The position numbers were made by a program, and so were the translations under genes. The notes below the pieces were generated by a model that was given only the letters and a program-made list of their open reading frames with translations, searched no databases and was not told the DNA's origin. A DNA stretch of 32,854 nt from Anaerolineales bacterium (GTDB lineage: Bacteria > Chloroflexota > Anaerolineae > Anaerolineales > Villigracilaceae): contig JASEHI010000027.1 in NCBI GenBank assembly GCA_030018695.1, forward strand, positions 1 through 32,854, given 5' to 3'. Position 1 is the stretch's first letter. Each line of letters opens with the position of its first letter. Shown in pieces: positions 14,175 to 21,854 of the stretch.

Positions 14175-15887
14175 ATGACCAAGCAACCTCCTATTCGATC
14201 AGTTCAACCCCGCGATACGGTGGAAGTCCACCTCCCGGATGGCCGCGTCCTTTCAGGGCCACGCGGAGCGAGCGCGGGCGAGTTTTTGCAAGCAGTTGCC
14301 GGGTCCCTGCCCGCGCCGGTTGTCGCCGCGATCGTCAACGGCGAACTGCGCGAATTGACCTATCCGATCCAGATGGATTCCAAATTGGCCGCGGTCAGCA
14401 TGGCCGACGCGGACGGGGCGCGCATCTACCGCCGTTCGCTTACCTTCCTGCTCGAAGTCTCGTTCGCCGACCTCTTCCCGGATGCCAAACTGTTGATTGA
14501 TCATTCCGTCGCCTCGGGCGGCTACTATTGTCATGCCAGTGAGCGCCCGCCGCTAACCGCCGAGGAGTTGACAAAACTCGAAGCGCACATGCGCAACCTC
14601 ATCAAGCAAGATTTGCCCTTCGAGCGGCAGACGCTCCCGCTGGCCGAGAGTATCGAGTACTTTAAAAAGCGGAATTATCCTGACAAGGTTCGCTTGCTCG
14701 CCCACCGGCGCAAGGATTACGTCACGCTATACCGCCTGGGCGATCACCTCGATTACCACCACGGTTACATGGTGCCGTCCACGGGTTACTTGCGCTGGTT
14801 CAACTTGATCCCGGCCAACGGCGGTTTCACCTTGCGCTTCCCGCAACGCAGCGCGCCGACTGAGCTAAAGCCGATGCCTGAGTACCCAAAACTGCTGGCT
14901 GCATTTCGCCAGTACGGTCAGTGGCTGGAGCGCCTGGGCATTGACAGCGTCGGCGCATTGAACGATGCCATCCAGGCCGGCCGCATCCGTGAGATTATCC
15001 TCGTCTCTGAGGCGCTCCACGAGCAGAACATCGCTTCCATCGCCAGCCAGATTGCCGGTCGCCACGAGCAAGCCCGCCTCATCCTCATTTCCGGCCCGTC
15101 GTCTTCCGGCAAGACTACTTTCTCCCGGCGACTGGCCGTCCAGCTTCTCGCGCTTGGCATTTCGCCTTTTGCCCTGGAATTGGATAATTATTTCATAGAC
15201 CGCGAGAAGAACCCGATTGACGCGCATGGCCAGTACGATTTCGAGGCGCTCGAAGCCCTTGACCTGGGCCGGCTGGGGGATCATTTGCAGCGTCTCATCG
15301 CCGGGGAGCTTGTCCAGTTGCCGCACTATAATTTCAAAACCGGGAAACAGGAACCTGGCGACGTTATTCAACTGCGTCCCGACCAGCTCATTATTATGGA
15401 GGGGATTCACGGCCTGAACCCCCGCCTGCTTCCCGCACCTCTGGCCGGCCGCGCCTTCCGGATCTACGTCTCATGCCTGACGCAGCTCAACCTCGACCGC
15501 CACAACCGCGTCTCGACCACCGACACGCGCCTGATCCATCGCATCGTCCGGGATGTGCGCGAGCGCGGCTACAGCGCCCAACAGACCATCAGCCGCTGGG
15601 AGTCGGTGACGCGTGGCGAAGGGCGCAATATCTTCCCCTACCAGGAAAATGCGGATGTAATGTTCAACTCGGCGCTGGTTTACGAACTTTCCGTCCTGGG
15701 ACCACTCGCCGAGCCGTTGCTGCGCCAGGCGCCGCACGGCACGCCGGAATATATCGAAGCCAAACGCCTGCTGGCATTCCTGGAATGGTTCTTGCCGGTC
15801 GAAACGGATTTGATCCCCGATAATTCGATCCTGCGTGAATTCATTGGCGGGTCGAGCTTGAAGGACTTCAAAGTTTGGCAGGCGTAG
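14175..15887 (+). CDS. Nucleoside (uridine) kinase with N-terminal TGS/ThrRS-like domains
   Basis: The 570-residue protein has a TGS-like domain (about residues 12-75, VEVHLPDGRVLSGPRGASAG). A region resembling the threonyl-tRNA synthetase second additional domain follows (about 95-215, including DHSVASGGYYCH and HHGYMVPSTGYL). Its C-terminal half is a uridine kinase/phosphoribulokinase-type P-loop kinase with GPSSSGKT (about 306-313), the acceptor-site LELDNYF and DLGRLGDHLQ segment, and MEGIHGLNP. Such fusions are known in Thermotoga and Clostridia and are annotated as nucleoside kinases. It phosphorylates nucleosides, probably in pyrimidine salvage; the ThrRS-like part may give regulation or oligomerisation (inference). 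There are no synthetase catalytic motifs. It is the last plus-strand gene before the convergent junction. Confidence 0.9.
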   Translation: MTKQPPIRSVQPRDTVEVHLPDGRVLSGPRGASAGEFLQAVAGSLPAPVVAAIVNGELRELTYPIQMDSKLAAVSMADADGARIYRRSLTFLLEVSFADLFPDAKLLIDHSVASGGYYCHASERPPLTAEELTKLEAHMRNLIKQDLPFERQTLPLAESIEYFKKRNYPDKVRLLAHRRKDYVTLYRLGDHLDYHHGYMVPSTGYLRWFNLIPANGGFTLRFPQRSAPTELKPMPEYPKLLAAFRQYGQWLERLGIDSVGALNDAIQAGRIREIILVSEALHEQNIASIASQIAGRHEQARLILISGPSSSGKTTFSRRLAVQLLALGISPFALELDNYFIDREKNPIDAHGQYDFEALEALDLGRLGDHLQRLIAGELVQLPHYNFKTGKQEPGDVIQLRPDQLIIMEGIHGLNPRLLPAPLAGRAFRIYVSCLTQLNLDRHNRVSTTDTRLIHRIVRDVRERGYSAQQTISRWESVTRGEGRNIFPYQENADVMFNSALVYELSVLGPLAEPLLRQAPHGTPEYIEAKRLLAFLEWFLPVETDLIPDNSILREFIGGSSLKDFKVWQA

Positions 15888-15993
15888 TTCAGTGATCAGT
15901 GACGCTCGGAGGGGACTGCGCACCCGATATTGGAGCATCTGGGGGGTAAATTTGGGAAGAGGATGGAAATTGCAGGGGGAATTGTATTGATTT

Positions 15994-16106
15994 GGGTGTG
16001 TTTCAAATGAGTTGAAAGAAAGAACGTCCCGAAGGTTGAATTGAACCAATTTAGCCGTCTTTCAAAACCTTCGGGACGGTTGTGTCAACTGAAATGAAAC
16101 ACACCC
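15994..16106. mobile_element. MITE, 113 bp, 11-bp terminal inverted repeats, 9-bp target duplication
   Basis: The ends GGGTGTGTTTC (15994-16004) and GAAACACACCC (16096-16106) are perfect inverted repeats. The element is flanked by exact direct repeats TATTGATTT (15985-15993 and 16107-16115), the expected 9-bp target-site duplication. Inside, CGTCCCGAAGGTT (16025-16037) pairs with AACCTTCGGGACG (16066-16078). No transposase is encoded, so it must be mobilised in trans. The 9-bp duplication fits IS4- or IS5-group transposases (inference). Confidence 0.92.
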
Positions 16107-16183
16107 TATTGATTTTGATCGGCGTAAGAATCTTGAGCGCACATATAATGGGATGAAACAACCTCCCTCAGGCTTCAAACGCG

Positions 16184-16216
16184 AGACTTCCGAAGTCCCC
16201 AAGACTTCGGAAGTCT
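16184..16216. repeat. 14-bp-arm hairpin repeat in the convergent junction
   Basis: AGACTTCCGAAGTC (16184-16197) and GACTTCGGAAGTCT (16203-16216) are perfect inverted repeats with a 5-nt loop. Lying between convergent genes, it could help terminate transcription, but no T tract follows on either strand. Confidence 0.8.
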
Positions 16217-16262
16217 TCTGGTAGCAGTAGTAGTCGGATTAAAATCCTGCCTCAGTTCGTGG

Positions 16263-16282
16263 AAGTCGGTTTTAACCGACTT
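16263..16282. repeat. Short palindrome in the convergent junction
   Basis: AAGTCGGTT and AACCGACTT form 9-bp arms around TT. Another palindrome, GCTTCGCGAAGC, follows at 16324-16335. Together with the MITE and the hairpin at 16184 they make the region 15888-16343 almost entirely repeat-derived; apart from the small ORF at 16344-16415 I see no gene in 15888-16554. Confidence 0.7.
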
Positions 16283-16343
16283 GCGGACGCCAACCCGAAG
16301 GGTTTCCAGGGGCTGAGAAGGTGGCTTCGCGAAGCACGACCCC

Positions 16344-16415
16344 TTAGGCGGTTTCTTCCACAGTCACCAGTGCGTCAATCTCTTCGTCTTCGATATCTTT
16401 TTCTTTCAGTGGCAT
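16344..16415 (-). CDS. Small ORF, 23-residue acidic peptide with strong ribosome site
   Basis: The reverse strand reads MPLKEKDIEDEEIDALVT followed by VEETA and TAA. The ATG (16415-16413) is preceded at 5-nt spacing by AAAGGAGT (16428-16421), one of the best ribosome sites in the window, and a TATAAT lies about 85 nt upstream. The peptide is strongly acidic with no signal peptide or membrane segment. The stop is followed at once by repeat-like DNA, so it may be the intact start of a gene whose remainder was replaced by repeats. I do not recognise it. A leader peptide, an intact microprotein or a truncated remnant are all possible. Confidence 0.5.
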   Translation of the reverse strand: MPLKEKDIEDEEIDALVTVEETA

Positions 16416-16499
16416 GGTTTACTCCTTTTGAATGATTGATTTGATTTTTCCCCTGGACATCATTGGACAGATGCCAAGTTGCGTCCTCAGGGTATGGCG

Positions 16500-16505
16500 A
16501 TTATA
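16500..16505 (-). promoter_or_regulatory. Candidate -10 box for the 23-residue ORF
   Basis: TATAAT is read on the minus strand at 16505-16500, 85 nt before the small ORF start. No convincing -35 hexamer is visible at 16-18 nt. It lies between the end of the DUF92 gene and the small ORF, as an independent promoter would. Confidence 0.35.
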
Positions 16506-16554
16506 TGCTATTCTTGGGATTTTGGGCGGACAGAACTCGCGGTACTTTCTGAAA

Positions 16555-17391
16555 CTACGGGAGTAAGCACAACGATGCAGAATAATATGCCGCTATTAGC
16601 AACATCATCACAACTACCCCCATCAGCGCACAGGCTAAATTGACCATGTCATTATTCAGCCGCTTCCAGCCGCGGATTTGGGTCGTCTGCGCCCCGCAGG
16701 TGTGGATGGGGTGACGCTCGGTCTCCTTGTCACATTGCGGGCAACGGTAGATGGCCTGCACGCTGGCGCCGAGCAGGGAGTCGAAGAGAGCGCCGGTAAT
16801 TCCAGCCAGGGTGATGAGTAAAAAGTAATAAGTGATAAGTGATGGGTTGTTGTATGGACTGAGGGCAGCGGCGAGGATGGCGACGAGCGCCGCGCCGGCC
16901 AGGGCGGAGAGCGTCCCATAAAGCGAGATGGCGCCCGAAGTGCCTCTGTCCACGGCCTTGCCGTTGGTGATCAGGCGCGGCGGGGTCGGGTTCAATACGC
17001 CCAGTTCGGTCGCCCAGGTGTCGGCGTTGACCGCCGCCATGGAAGCCGCGAAGGCCAGCCAGGGCCAGTTTGCTTGAGGGAAGAAAAAATGCAGCCCGGC
17101 AAACAAGGAGGCGACTGCGCCGTTGGCAAGCACCTGGGCGGCGTCGCGCTGCCCGCTCTTCTCGAATTTCTCGTTTAGAGCCAGTTTTCGCTTGCGAAAG
17201 GAACGCGTCAACGCACTGGAGGAAATGAAGAAGGTCAGCAGGATGATTGCCCATTGCCAGCCACCCAAACCGAAGATCAGCGTGCCGATCAGCACGGCGG
17301 CGTAAGCTCCGCTGCGGCTCAGGCTGTGGGCGCGGTAGGCTAGAAAGGCGATGATGAGGGCGAGGAGGAAACCGAAGAGAAGTTGGGGCAT
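16555..17391 (-). CDS. DUF92 family integral membrane protein (VTE5/VTE6-like)
   Basis: The 278-residue protein has about six membrane segments, starting with LLFGFLLALIIAFLAY. It carries the DUF92 hallmark region AAVNADTWATELGVL followed by PRLITNGKAVDRGTSGAIS, and a small Cys-containing loop near the C terminus (CPQCDKETERHPIHTCG) that may bind metal. DUF92 includes plant VTE6 (phytyl-phosphate kinase) and the eukaryotic TMEM19 proteins; bacterial members are presumed polyprenyl- or phytyl-phosphate kinases. The segment PSLITYYFLLIT near residue 190 is encoded by AT-rich repeat-like DNA (16813-16850) and may be another in-frame repeat insert. AGGA lies 8 nt before the ATG. The substrate is not shown by sequence. 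Confidence 0.82.
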   Translation of the reverse strand: MPQLLFGFLLALIIAFLAYRAHSLSRSGAYAAVLIGTLIFGLGGWQWAIILLTFFISSSALTRSFRKRKLALNEKFEKSGQRDAAQVLANGAVASLFAGLHFFFPQANWPWLAFAASMAAVNADTWATELGVLNPTPPRLITNGKAVDRGTSGAISLYGTLSALAGAALVAILAAALSPYNNPSLITYYFLLITLAGITGALFDSLLGASVQAIYRCPQCDKETERHPIHTCGAQTTQIRGWKRLNNDMVNLACALMGVVVMMLLIAAYYSASLCLLP

Positions 17392-17430
17392 GGATGAATC
17401 CTGGTAGGTTTTGCGTGATGGGTGAGGGGG

Positions 17431-17483
17431 AAACGTAAAACGTAAAATGTAAAACGTAAAACGCGAAACGTTCGACGTAAAAA
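17431..17483. repeat. Degenerate 7-mer tandem (ACGTAAA)
   Basis: The word ACGTAAA and close variants are repeated about seven times in the gap between the DUF92 and PH-like genes. Nothing else is seen in this 96-nt spacer. Confidence 0.75.
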
Positions 17484-17487
17484 GTGG

Positions 17488-18423
17488 TTAGATTGGGGTC
17501 GTGACGGCGAACAGCACGGCCAACAGGAAGAGCAAGGCGGTCAGGGCGCTGGCAGCCCAGAGGATAAAAGCCAACGCCCGCTGGCCCTCGCGGCGGTAGA
17601 AATACAATCCGCTGAGCCAACTGATGATGAAGAAGAAGAGGCTGAGGATTGGCAGCAGGATCAGCCGAACACCGGCAACCGGTTCGAGCGGCGCTCCGGA
17701 AGGCTGAAAGCCCAAAGATACACGCGGTAGGGCCGGGATGAGCAGGCTGACCCAGATGGACAAGCCAATGTTCAGGAATAACCCTGCCAGCCAGAAATAG
17801 CGCGCCAGTGTGCTTTCCCAGGCGCGTGCGATGACGAAGGTCGGGTAGAGCGACTGCGCCGGAGCGGCCTCCAGACTGCCCATTTCGATGGCGCGTTGGA
17901 AATCCTGGACGAAGGCGGCCGGGTTATTGGGTGAGATGGCGAAGACGCGCCGGGCTGTGGCGACCAGGAGTATTTTTTTCTTGTTGGACGCCAGGAATTC
18001 CACCGGCCCAAAATCCGGGTGATGCCTTACGCCGAGCAAGGAACCGGGCAGGCGCAACCAGGGCAACGGCAGGGGCGGGGTCAGCTCCGCGATCGGGCGC
18101 ACCCATTCCACGTCCGAGACCGGGATTCGTTCAACGCGTAACCCCCATTTCAATGCGAGTGTATCTCGATCCAGGCTGTAGTTGGCGCGCATCAGGGCAG
18201 ACAACCGGTAAGCAAGGATGGGTAATGGAATGAAGGCCGCCACGGCGAGCAGGACGGAGAGGGTCAAATTCAAGCCAACCTCAGATTCGAAGGCGCGCCA
18301 TGCAGCCAACGCCGAGATAACTGCCAGCGTTAGAATGAGGCTGGCATGGATGGCTATTCCGGGCTGACGGGGAGGGGGGTAATTGGCGGTATTCATCAGG
18401 GTGTTTTTCCCGATGCTGTGCAT
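17488..18423 (-). CDS. Membrane protein with bacterial PH-like domain
   Basis: From the ATG at 18423 the protein has 311 residues. Two membrane segments near the N terminus (about residues 22-70) are followed by a PH-like beta domain (about 75-170: YSLDRDTLALKWGLRVERIPVSDVEWVRP, then VEFLASNKKKILLVATARRVFAISP). Three further hydrophobic segments lie in the C-terminal third, ending in LLFLLAVLFAVTTPI. Bacterial PH-domain membrane proteins are widespread and poorly characterised. I chose 18423 because GGAGGG lies 5 nt upstream; the longer frame starts with TTG and has no ribosome site. The start overlaps a 37-codon ORF that continues from the PhzF gene. Confidence 0.72.
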   Translation of the reverse strand: MHSIGKNTLMNTANYPPPRQPGIAIHASLILTLAVISALAAWRAFESEVGLNLTLSVLLAVAAFIPLPILAYRLSALMRANYSLDRDTLALKWGLRVERIPVSDVEWVRPIAELTPPLPLPWLRLPGSLLGVRHHPDFGPVEFLASNKKKILLVATARRVFAISPNNPAAFVQDFQRAIEMGSLEAAPAQSLYPTFVIARAWESTLARYFWLAGLFLNIGLSIWVSLLIPALPRVSLGFQPSGAPLEPVAGVRLILLPILSLFFFIISWLSGLYFYRREGQRALAFILWAASALTALLFLLAVLFAVTTPI

Positions 18424-18509
18424 CCAGCCCTCCGCGCTTCGCAAGAATCTTCGCTGACTTTCAAGCCGAATTCCTGGGCGACTTTGCGGTGCGTATTGCG
18501 TATGGTCAT
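18396..18509 (-). CDS. Possible 37-residue ORF coupled to the PhzF gene
   Basis: An ATG at 18509-18507 overlaps the PhzF stop as ATGA and opens a frame of 37 codons ending at 18396. It starts MTIRNTHRKVAQEFGLKVSE and overlaps the start of the PH-like gene in another frame. The stop/start overlap is typical of translational coupling, but there is no separate ribosome site and I recognise no family. It could also be a chance frame or a remnant of a longer gene. Confidence 0.22.
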   Translation of the reverse strand: MTIRNTHRKVAQEFGLKVSEDSCEARRAGCTASGKTP

Positions 18510-19339
18510 TGCAGGTTCTTCAACCCTTCGACAAGCTCAGGATACCAGCTCAGGGCAAGCTCACAAAGCATCACCGTTACCGCCTGCCCGCCGATGAGCA
18601 CACGGTCGCCCGCCAGGCGTAGGCGCAGCACCCCACCGCGCGTTGAGGCCTGGTAGGCGGTCAGCTCGGTCTTGCCCAGGCGCTTGCCCCAAAATGGAGC
18701 CAGAGCGCAGTGCGCCGAGCCTGTCACCGGGTCTTCATTGACGCCCGCGCCGGGCGCGAAAAAACGCGAGACGAAGTCGAATTCCGGTGAGGCGGAACGG
18801 CTGGTGACGATGACGCCGCGCACGGGCAGTCTGCCCAGCCGGGTGAAGTCAGGCTCCAGGCCGCGCACAACCGCCTCATTTTCGACTTCCACCAGGTAGT
18901 CGAAGACATTCTTGCCGACGTATTTCGGCGTTACGCCCAGCGCCTCGGCCAGGTCGGCGGGGGCTTCGGCAGGTTGCTCCATCTTGGCAGGGAAATCCAT
19001 CTCGATCCAATCTCCAATGCGGTTTGCGGTCAGCAGCCCGCTGCGGGTGTGGAATCGCGCTTGCTCGCCGGCATCCAGTGTTCCAGTCTCCCATAGGATG
19101 TGGGCGCTGGCCAGGGTAGCGTGCCCGCACAAATCCACCTCCACCGCCGGGGTAAACCAGCGCAGGTTGAAACCATCCGCCTGTTTTACGAGAAACGCCG
19201 TCTCGGAAAGATTCATCTCGCGGGCGACGTTGCGCATCCACTCGTCGCTCGCCGCCTCCGGCAGGAGGCACACCCCCGCCGGGTTGCCGGCAAAGGGTTT
19301 GTCGGCGAAGGCGTCAACTTGATAGATGGTTTGCATCAT
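18506..19339 (-). CDS. PhzF family isomerase/epimerase-like protein
   Basis: The 277-residue protein shows the PhzF signature: YQVDAFADKPFAGNPAGV (residues 6-23), catalytic Glu46 in MNLSETAFL, DLCGHATLA (69-77), and PVTGSAHCALAPFW in the C-terminal half. The family forms two-domain diaminopimelate-epimerase-like folds that isomerise small acids; most members are not in phenazine pathways and no phenazine genes are near, so the substrate is unknown. AGGAG lies about 8 nt before the ATG at 19339 (a second ATG follows at once). The last dozen residues, ending SWYPELVEGLKNLQ, come from a dispersed repeat (18525-18555), so the native C terminus has probably been replaced or extended. Confidence 0.88.
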   Translation of the reverse strand: MMQTIYQVDAFADKPFAGNPAGVCLLPEAASDEWMRNVAREMNLSETAFLVKQADGFNLRWFTPAVEVDLCGHATLASAHILWETGTLDAGEQARFHTRSGLLTANRIGDWIEMDFPAKMEQPAEAPADLAEALGVTPKYVGKNVFDYLVEVENEAVVRGLEPDFTRLGRLPVRGVIVTSRSASPEFDFVSRFFAPGAGVNEDPVTGSAHCALAPFWGKRLGKTELTAYQASTRGGVLRLRLAGDRVLIGGQAVTVMLCELALSWYPELVEGLKNLQ

Positions 19340-19386
19340 GGCTCTCCTCTATCTTGAAAGAACAACCGAAGTTCAGTGATTAGTGG

Positions 19387-19833
19387 TCAATTCTGAGGAA
19401 CAGCGGACTGATCACTGGTGACTGAAGACTGATCACTGGACTCTGGCCCCAAATCCAGCTCGACCGCGTCTTCCATGCGAATCTGGCCGCGCAGGAAGGC
19501 GCCCTCTTCGGTGGCGAAGGAGACGGTGACCACGTCCCCCCAGATGCGACCGGTGGCGCGGATCTCCACCTTTTGGGCAGTGATGTTGCCGCGCACCGCC
19601 CCGGCCACGATGACGGTGTTGGCGCGGATATTTTCGCAAGTGACGCGCCCGGTCTCGCCGACGACCAGGATGCCGCGCATGGCGACCTGCCCTTCGAAGG
19701 AGCCCTCGATGCGCACGCCGCCCGAGCCGCTAATGCTGCCCTGCCAGACTACCCCCGCGCCCAGCACCGAGGTGATACGTTCAACGGCCTGTACCGTGCT
19801 GGGCTGGGTTTGTTGTGTATTACGTTTGAACAT
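19387..19833 (-). CDS. Bactofilin family cytoskeletal protein
   Basis: The 148-residue protein contains one bactofilin domain (about residues 20-122: GAGVVWQGSISGSGGVRIEG, then VGETGRVTCENIRANTVIVAG and VRGNITAQKVEIRATGRIWG). This is the short right-handed beta-helix repeat that polymerises into filaments without nucleotide. The N terminus is a short hydrophilic tail. The C-terminal SSDQSSVTSDQSAV stretch is encoded by a repeat built on the words TGATCAGT and CAGTCACCAGTGATCAGT, so it is repeat-derived. The start ATG shares one base with the stop of the DUF2283 gene (TGATG), implying translational coupling. Confidence 0.88.
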   Translation of the reverse strand: MFKRNTQQTQPSTVQAVERITSVLGAGVVWQGSISGSGGVRIEGSFEGQVAMRGILVVGETGRVTCENIRANTVIVAGAVRGNITAQKVEIRATGRIWGDVVTVSFATEEGAFLRGQIRMEDAVELDLGPESSDQSSVTSDQSAVPQN

Positions 19834-20051
19834 CAGGCTGATACCCCGGCCACCAGTTTTATTTCCACGGGCAAGATATTTTGAAGATTGAGATGTGTTG
19901 ACGCACCAATTATCTCGATGCCTATGATTTTATCGCCCTCACCAATATCCAATACAATATCATCGGATACGCGGCGGTTGACGACAGGCTGCTTTCGCTC
20001 ATCGAGACGCATATACAACACATCGGTTTTCACACTATATGTGATCTGCAT
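19833..20051 (-). CDS. DUF2283 family small protein
   Basis: From ATG 20051 the product has 72 residues (MQITYSVKTDVLYMRLDER, then VSDDIVLDIGEGDKIIGIEIIGAS). The YDxxxDvLYi-like start and ivlD.de.g.i.GiEil.as core are the DUF2283 pattern. I prefer this start because GGAAGGA lies just upstream, and the longer frame only adds repeat-free leader overlapping the neighbour. DUF2283 genes often sit directly after DUF4258 genes as putative toxin-antitoxin-like pairs, and the arrangement is the same here: one base separates the DUF4258 stop from this ATG. It overlaps the bactofilin start by one base. Confidence 0.8.
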   Translation of the reverse strand: MQITYSVKTDVLYMRLDERKQPVVNRRVSDDIVLDIGEGDKIIGIEIIGASTHLNLQNILPVEIKLVAGVSA

Positions 20052-20052
20052 T

Positions 20053-20315
20053 TCAATCCTTCCATTCTCCGTAAAAGACATACACAGTCACTGTTACGAT
20101 GCTTTCCTGTTCTTCTACGTAAATAACCTCAACACGCTTTTGTTCGTAATACTTTCCAAGCCTTTCCTGCTTGAATGGATAAACTCTCGCCTTAGCCAAA
20201 CGATTTCCACGCGCCGGGATTGAAAAACCGGTATGCAATACAGCCTCAATTTCTGAGAGGCTCGCACACGCTCCTCTGCACGTTCAAGCGTATGTGGTTC
20301 AATTAGAATTTTCAT
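20053..20315 (-). pseudogene. DUF4258 family gene interrupted by a frameshift
   Basis: The 5' part starts at ATG 20315 and reads MKILIEPHTLERAEERV, matching the DUF4258 N terminus (PH..eR..ER). The rest of the family pattern continues in another frame: SLSEIEAVLHTGF, then GKYYEQKRVEVIYVEEQE and VTVYVFYGEWKD, ending at 20053. Joining the two frames near 20261-20272 by restoring one base gives a normal-length protein of about 86 residues. No in-frame start with a ribosome site serves the 3' part. It is therefore a frameshift mutation, a sequencing error, or, less likely, programmed frameshifting (no slippery heptamer is evident). The intact DUF2283 gene follows one base later. Confidence 0.75.
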
Positions 20316-20333
20316 GAATCATCCAAAAAAAAT

Positions 20334-20363
20334 AATAGGGCGCGCTAACCTTCGCGCCCTATT
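20334..20363 (-). terminator. Rho-independent terminator after fabI
   Basis: AATAGGGCGCG (20334-20344) and CGCGCCCTATT (20353-20363) form an 11-bp GC-rich stem with an 8-nt loop. Read on the minus strand it is followed by ATTTTTTTT, a strong U tract. It lies 34 nt past the fabI stop codon and separates fabI from the DUF4258 gene. Confidence 0.88.
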
Positions 20364-20397
20364 TTATCATCTTAGTGCCCTTCGCGTTCTTCGTGGA

Positions 20398-21189
20398 TCA
20401 AGTCTCTTTCGTCTGCGGCTCCGGCACGCCCATGATGTTATAGCCCGAATCCACATACAGCACCTCCCCCGTGGTCTTGGCGGACATGTTCGAGCATAGA
20501 AAAACCGCCGCGTTGCCCACGTCCTCGATGCTCACATTCTGGCGCAGCGGGGACATCTCGGCGAAGGCGCGGTACATGTCCTTGAAGCCGCTCACACCCG
20601 CCGCCGCCAGGGTGCGGATTGGCCCGGCCGAGATGGCATTGACGCGCACACCCTGCGGCCCGAAATCGTAAGCCAGGTAGCGGGTGGTCGCCTCCAGCGC
20701 GGCTTTTGCCACACCCATGATGTTGTAATGCGGCACGACCTTTTCCGCGCCGTAATAGGTCATGGCCAGCATGGCGCCGCCCGGACGAATAAGCGGCTGA
20801 AAAGCGCGTGCCAGCCCGATGAACGAATACACGCTGATGTCCATTGCCAGGCGGAAGCCTTCGCGCGTGGTGGCATAGAACGGGCCGTTTAGTTCGTCGC
20901 GGTTGGCAAAGGCAATGGAGTGGATCAGAATATCAATTTGCCCGAAAGTATCGGCGACCTTGGCGGCCACGGCAGCGATATCCTCGTCCTGCGTGACATC
21001 GCATGACTCGACAAAGGTGCACCCGACCGAAGCGGCCAGCGGCCGCACGCGCCGCTCCAGCGCCTCTCCGGCGTAGCTGATGCCGATCTTTGCCCCTTGC
21101 GCGTGCATGGCCTGCGTGATGCCCCAGGCAATCGAGCGTTCGTTGGCGAGGCCGAAAATCAAAGCCGTTTTACCGTCTAACAGACCCAT
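20398..21189 (-). CDS. fabI: Enoyl-[acyl-carrier-protein] reductase (NADH), FabI
   Basis: From ATG 21189 the protein has 263 residues, the usual FabI length. It shows the FabI-type cofactor region [12 protein letters not shown], the HSIAFA segment, and the active-site sequence [23 protein letters not shown], with Tyr and Lys in the Y-x6-K spacing specific to FabI. It catalyses the last reductive step of each fatty-acid elongation cycle in the cytoplasm. The longer frame from 21234 is rejected because GGAGGAG lies just before 21189. The start lies inside the end of the upstream glycosylase gene (13-bp overlap), so the two are cotranscribed. A strong terminator follows. Susceptibility to triclosan-type inhibitors cannot be judged from sequence alone. 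Confidence 0.95.
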   Translation of the reverse strand: MGLLDGKTALIFGLANERSIAWGITQAMHAQGAKIGISYAGEALERRVRPLAASVGCTFVESCDVTQDEDIAAVAAKVADTFGQIDILIHSIAFANRDELNGPFYATTREGFRLAMDISVYSFIGLARAFQPLIRPGGAMLAMTYYGAEKVVPHYNIMGVAKAALEATTRYLAYDFGPQGVRVNAISAGPIRTLAAAGVSGFKDMYRAFAEMSPLRQNVSIEDVGNAAVFLCSNMSAKTTGEVLYVDSGYNIMGVPEPQTKET

Positions 21190-21776
21190 AACTCCTCCAT
21201 TCTGAATGTAAATCGCCACGGCTTGCTCTTCCATGGCTCCGGCACTGTATATAACCCCACACGCGGGCCAATCGTAACGGATTCAGCGGGGACCGGTAAA
21301 CCCGCTTCAATCCATAGACCTGTTGCCGGGTCACACAAATCAACGCCGTTCAGCGCCCCGTCTATGCCGAGGGCCTGGGTCAACCTGGCGGGGCCGCCGG
21401 TATCCCGTCCGTTACGCCGCGCGGTGATGATTTCGACGCCCTCCACCGGCCAGATGGCGCGGATCAGGACTGCCGCGGGAAAACCTTCCGCTTCGGTGAC
21501 TGCGTTCAGCATCCAGTGCATGCCGTAAGTGAAATAAACGTAAGCGTGTCCTGGCGGAGCGAACATGACCGCGTTGCGCTTTGTCTTTCCCGCGTGCGCG
21601 TGACAGCCCAAATCCTCCTCACCAATGTAGGCCTCGGCTTCGGTGATGATGCCGGCCAGCCGGACGCCATCCAAAATCCGCACCAGCCGCGCGCCGAGCA
21701 ATTCGCGGGCGACAGTCAGGGTTGGTCTGGCGTAAAATTCTTGCCGAAGGCCTATCGGGAGAAGGTGAGAAGTCAT
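21177..21776 (-). CDS. DNA-3-methyladenine glycosylase (AAG/MPG family)
   Basis: From ATG 21776 the product has 199 residues, normal for bacterial AAG/MPG. Signature segments are ELLGARLVR, the catalytic-region [38 protein letters not shown] and [13 protein letters not shown]. It excises alkylated purines such as 3-methyladenine in base-excision repair. The frame is open upstream to 21833, but those 19 residues (MSSVTLRPTWHLIPGTRHS) are encoded by a repeat of the GTGTCAAGTGTCA type and lie outside the conserved domain, so I start at 21776; no good ribosome site is visible there. The end overlaps fabI by 13 bp. Confidence 0.9.
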   Translation of the reverse strand: MTSHLLPIGLRQEFYARPTLTVARELLGARLVRILDGVRLAGIITEAEAYIGEEDLGCHAHAGKTKRNAVMFAPPGHAYVYFTYGMHWMLNAVTEAEGFPAAVLIRAIWPVEGVEIITARRNGRDTGGPARLTQALGIDGALNGVDLCDPATGLWIEAGLPVPAESVTIGPRVGLYTVPEPWKSKPWRFTFRMEELWVC

Positions 21777-21854
21777 AGAGTGTCGCGTGCCAGGTATCAA
21801 GTGCCAGGTCGGGCGCAAAGTGACACTTGACACCTGACACTGTGACGCTTTGCA

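Noticed and set aside
16730..17620. Minus-strand ORF of 296 codons overlapping the DUF92 gene
   Set aside because: Pro/Arg-rich out-of-frame translation without membrane segments; the DUF92 frame explains the region.
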